A stretch of DNA of 8,237 nucleotides from DASZCR01 sp035942915 (GTDB lineage Bacteria; Acidobacteriota; Blastocatellia; Pyrinomonadales; Pyrinomonadaceae). Below, piece after piece: positions 7,401 to 8,237 of this stretch; positions within the stretch are counted from its first letter, which is position 1; every line of letters begins with the position of its first letter. The notes beneath the pieces were generated by a model that was given only the letters and a program-made list of their open reading frames with translations, did no database searches and was not told the origin of the DNA. The stretch spans positions 1 through 8,237 of the forward strand of contig DASZCR010000357.1 of assembly GCA_035942915.1 (NCBI GenBank), in the 5' to 3' direction. The position numbers were made by a program, and so were the translations under genes.

Positions 7401-8134
7401 GCCCCTTCGAGTTTCTGCCCGTCGGCCGACTGCAGTTCCGCCAGACTCGCAACAACGGCCGCGATGCCTAGTTTCGTCTGCTCCAGATTGGAGTTGTATT
7501 CGGTGCCACGCTGGAAAAGCGAGGAGAGCAGGTTGCTCGCGAGCGAGATGCCGACGGCCAGTGCCGCGAGTGCCGCGACCAGCGCCGTTACTCCGACCAG
7601 CACAAGGCCAATTCCGCCCGCTGCCAGTAGGCCACCGGCTCCGATGGCTGATAGCCCTCCCGCCGAAGTGCCGAGGCCCCCGGCGAGGCCGGGCAGCTTC
7701 GAGACGAGGCCGCTGACGTGCGTCGAGAGCGCCTCCACTCCGGAGGCGGCCTTTTCCTTAGCGCCTCCGAGAAAGCCCTTGACCGCGTTCGCCGCGGCGG
7801 AGAGCTTCGCTGGCAAGCCTTCGGCCACTCTTCTTAGCTCTGTGACTGCTTTGGTGCGATTGCTGACGCCGGTGATGAAGTCGCCGGCTGCTCCGAGGAT
7901 GGTGAAGAACTTCTGGATGCGGCTCGGTTCGAGTTTTTTGACCGCTTCGGAGAGGTTGTGGATTTCAGTTGAGAGTTGCTTGACCTCGCCGGCACTTCCC
8001 GCGCCGACGCTCATCTGCTTGTTGCCGGCAGGAGCAGTTCCGAGCTTCGTCAACTCGGAGCTGAACTCTTTAACTTCCTTGAGTCCCTCAACGAAGGCGC
8101 GAATTTTTACTTGAATGCTGTGTTCGACGCCCAC
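4415..8134 (-). CDS. Phage tail tape measure protein (1239 aa)
   Basis: This protein sets tail length during assembly, fills the tail tube, and is thought to pass into the host envelope at DNA delivery. Its layout is typical. Residues 1-145 are helical. A strongly hydrophobic Ala/Gly/Leu/Val segment at about 160-206 could cross a membrane. Residues 210-420 resemble the conserved tape measure core, with a TINEDARLAKVLGIS stretch at 329-343. More hydrophobic or amphipathic helices follow at 438-550. A Gly/Lys linker at 588-604 leads into a long charged coiled coil (about 605-910). The C-terminal part is Gly/Pro/Gln-rich (965-1015) and then has a globular piece containing FATGGFADASPGG (1099-1111) and a VAEAGFDELVV stretch (1116-1126), a variant of the 'GG...vgEaGpE.vip' signature near tape measure C-termini. 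The end is very basic. The stop overlaps the next start as ATGA. Fully helical packing at 0.15 nm per residue would give an upper bound near 185 nm of tail, which is inference only. Confidence 0.93.
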   Translation of the reverse strand: MGVEHSIQVKIRAFVEGLKEVKEFSSELTKLGTAPAGNKQMSVGAGSAGEVKQLSTEIHNLSEAVKKLEPSRIQKFFTILGAAGDFITGVSNRTKAVTELRRVAEGLPAKLSAAANAVKGFLGGAKEKAASGVEALSTHVSGLVSKLPGLAGGLGTSAGGLSAIGAGGLLAAGGIGLVLVGVTALVAALAALAVGISLASNLLSSLFQRGTEYNSNLEQTKLGIAAVVASLAELQSADGQKLEGADALNASLDLAGEQMEKLKIDAINTTATFEQIAPAFQAGIGPGLAAGLSLDQIRETTVQIVQAAGALGIPMHQVNQEVRAILEGTINEDARLAKVLGISNEMVKSWKQQGTLAEELNKRLEKFELAGAKAANTLDGLKSNLQEAFNVFSGDATDRAFEALKARMQKLLPQLFDFKNARLDQSFQPLSDLIDDIFVRGVNLAGDFIDFVVSGVKAVSRFVADNRRLIDAIFGAVEGIVRSAGRILSLLFSISNNTASMNVFLQITHGVLRAIETILFVIEGIIRRILPDMQAFVLAALTAAKVVFRLAPSVPGQGGRPQSIREQTNAGFLDMVTNPGGVKAVVPGGGAKGGGKGGGKGGGGQDRTAEIERALQESLIALKSAYLESSFQLDKDFLDRQLRLLDERLDEQTLSIKDFYRERLRTQLDANAAEVRQQENLLAIEREKFELAKTEIGKKKDLTSAQKEKEIQTERNKLEADSARINERIEVLKRARVDLTAQSVREEQKATDELQKQTREIRNQLDTLRGDTAEVSKRETAERFKELRKQLEANKDTSEDAARALGQLDEVIRLLNKHAQFDQVEAGINRMLDGLRIAEETIDLQQRLEGFSDEEAQRRKIEAQRRIKEELRGQLQELKAIAEATKDPELLAAIERLEIEWKNLGVEVDEFGRSINTNIREGLKETLSGILRDVGSAGERLLALVNRILDQIADRLASNFVESIFGPGGLLDGLLGGRGQQGSAGGIGGILSSILRPPQPGGQQPAGGQGGIGSIPLIIKNFQSSTATGFGGVRAATLGVKDETAGGFANANSRLGQQIGLLGEIAFSTKIMAGAVVGSALGGILKTIIFGRTPAPKAFATGGFADASPGGRLIQVAEAGFDELVVSTDPKYKTRTAGLLASFIRRTGIMPDFGAIDFSTRVLASVTNGIPQLAAGAFVGDLPAPGAFAAAGDTINVSFKGSVFDVKDGRLTKASEAAIERDAARLARRGARRARGGEG
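4425..4429 (-). promoter_or_regulatory. Shine-Dalgarno site of the distal tail protein gene
   Basis: GGAGG lies 6 nt upstream of the ATG at 4418, inside the last codons of the tape measure gene. With the ATGA stop-start overlap this predicts efficient, coupled translation of the next gene. Confidence 0.6.
6323..6373 (-). repeat. Gly/Lys-rich linker repeat inside the tape measure gene
   Basis: Codons 588-604 encode a low-complexity run of GGGK-type units between the hydrophobic helical half and the coiled-coil half of the tape measure. At DNA level this is a short imperfect GGC/AAG-rich tandem repeat. It probably acts as a flexible hinge between the halves. Such repeats can change copy number, but one sequence cannot show whether this one does. 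Confidence 0.6.
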
Positions 8135-8142
8135 CGTTTTTG

Positions 8143-8146
8143 CCTC
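8143..8146 (-). promoter_or_regulatory. Shine-Dalgarno site deciding the GTG start of the tape measure gene
   Basis: GAGG lies 8 nt upstream of the GTG at 8134. The reading frame is closed by TGA at 8158-8156, only seven codons further upstream, and no ATG lies between. GTG with this GAGG is therefore the only well-supported start for the full-length protein. Confidence 0.6.
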
Positions 8147-8155
8147 GACCGGCGA

Positions 8156-8237
8156 TCATTCTTGGAGCAACTTCGCGACCCTTTCGACGGCCTCTTTGTC
8201 GCCCCAAGCCGCGAGCCTCATCATCGTCATAAAACTA
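8156..8237 (-). CDS. 3' end of an unidentified tail-module gene, partial at the right edge
   Basis: A minus-strand frame enters from the right edge and ends at TGA (8158-8156). The visible end reads SFMTMMRLAAWGDKEAVERV followed by AKLLQE. It has the G/C-rich third positions of its neighbours and looks like an amphipathic helix at a protein C-terminus. The frame has no stop between the window edge and its first ATG (8230), so the piece may be the tail of a longer gene or, less likely, a 24-residue peptide. It ends 21 nt before the tape measure start. In siphoviruses and in RcGTA this position is usually held by a tail assembly chaperone. That is inference from position only, because too little sequence is visible for a family call. 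Confidence 0.55.
   Translation of the reverse strand, partial: SFMTMMRLAAWGDKEAVERVAKLLQE

Noticed and set aside
6411..8114. A 567-codon open frame on the plus strand opposite the tape measure gene
   Set aside because: It lies wholly antisense to a gene with clear family features. Its composition (Ser, Arg, Ala and Pro rich, no recognisable domain) is what the complement of a GC-rich gene gives.
8135..8142. The A-run in GCAAAAACG before the tape measure start, considered as a slippery frameshift site
   Set aside because: The upstream frame already stops at 8156, before this run is reached, and the run sits in the normal spacer between GAGG and GTG.
1..8237. Possible internal promoters or terminators
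   Set aside because: Gene gaps are 2, 4, 21 and 49 nt, apart from the overlapping pair. I saw no convincing -35/-10 pair or GC hairpin followed by a T-run in them.

Overview
The window is a run of co-directional genes on the minus strand, read from high to low coordinates. It is part of the tail module of a long-tailed, non-contractile (siphovirus-type) phage or prophage in a GC-rich bacterium. Nothing in the window identifies the host: there is no tRNA, integrase, attachment site or housekeeping gene. The order is: end of an unidentified small gene (8237-8156), a 1239-residue tape measure protein (8134-4415), a DUF2460-type distal tail protein (4418-3756), a DUF2163/phage_BR0599-type hub protein (3706-2777), an NlpC/P60 tail peptidase (2772-2335), and a large tail-tip protein from 2332 that runs off the left edge after 777 codons.

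The last five genes follow the order of the tail-tip cassette of the Rhodobacter capsulatus gene transfer agent (RcGTA): tape measure, distal tail protein, hub, peptidase, 'megatron' tip protein. The tape measure here is several times longer than the one I recall for RcGTA, so a genuine long-tailed phage fits better than a short-tailed transfer agent. The genes are packed as one operon. Tape measure and distal tail overlap by ATGA, hub and peptidase are 4 nt apart, and peptidase and tip protein are 2 nt apart. I see no promoter or terminator, and no stretch over 50 nt lacks a gene.

Expected division of labour, from family knowledge: the tape measure sets tail length and fills the tube, the distal tail protein closes the tube end, the hub sits below it and carries four cysteines suited to a metal or Fe-S site, the peptidase opens peptidoglycan, and the tip protein forms the distal tip and contacts the cell surface.

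Two features stand out. First, the tip protein carries a segment of about 120 residues (DNA about 1562-1921) that reads like a CBM6/CBM35-type carbohydrate-binding beta-sandwich, inserted within the conserved N-terminal part. Second, the only real gap in the operon, before the hub gene, is filled by four exact tandem copies of a heptamer. On the coding strand it reads ATAGGTG, so the array contains repeated AGGTGAT, which is complementary to the universal 3' tail of 16S rRNA.
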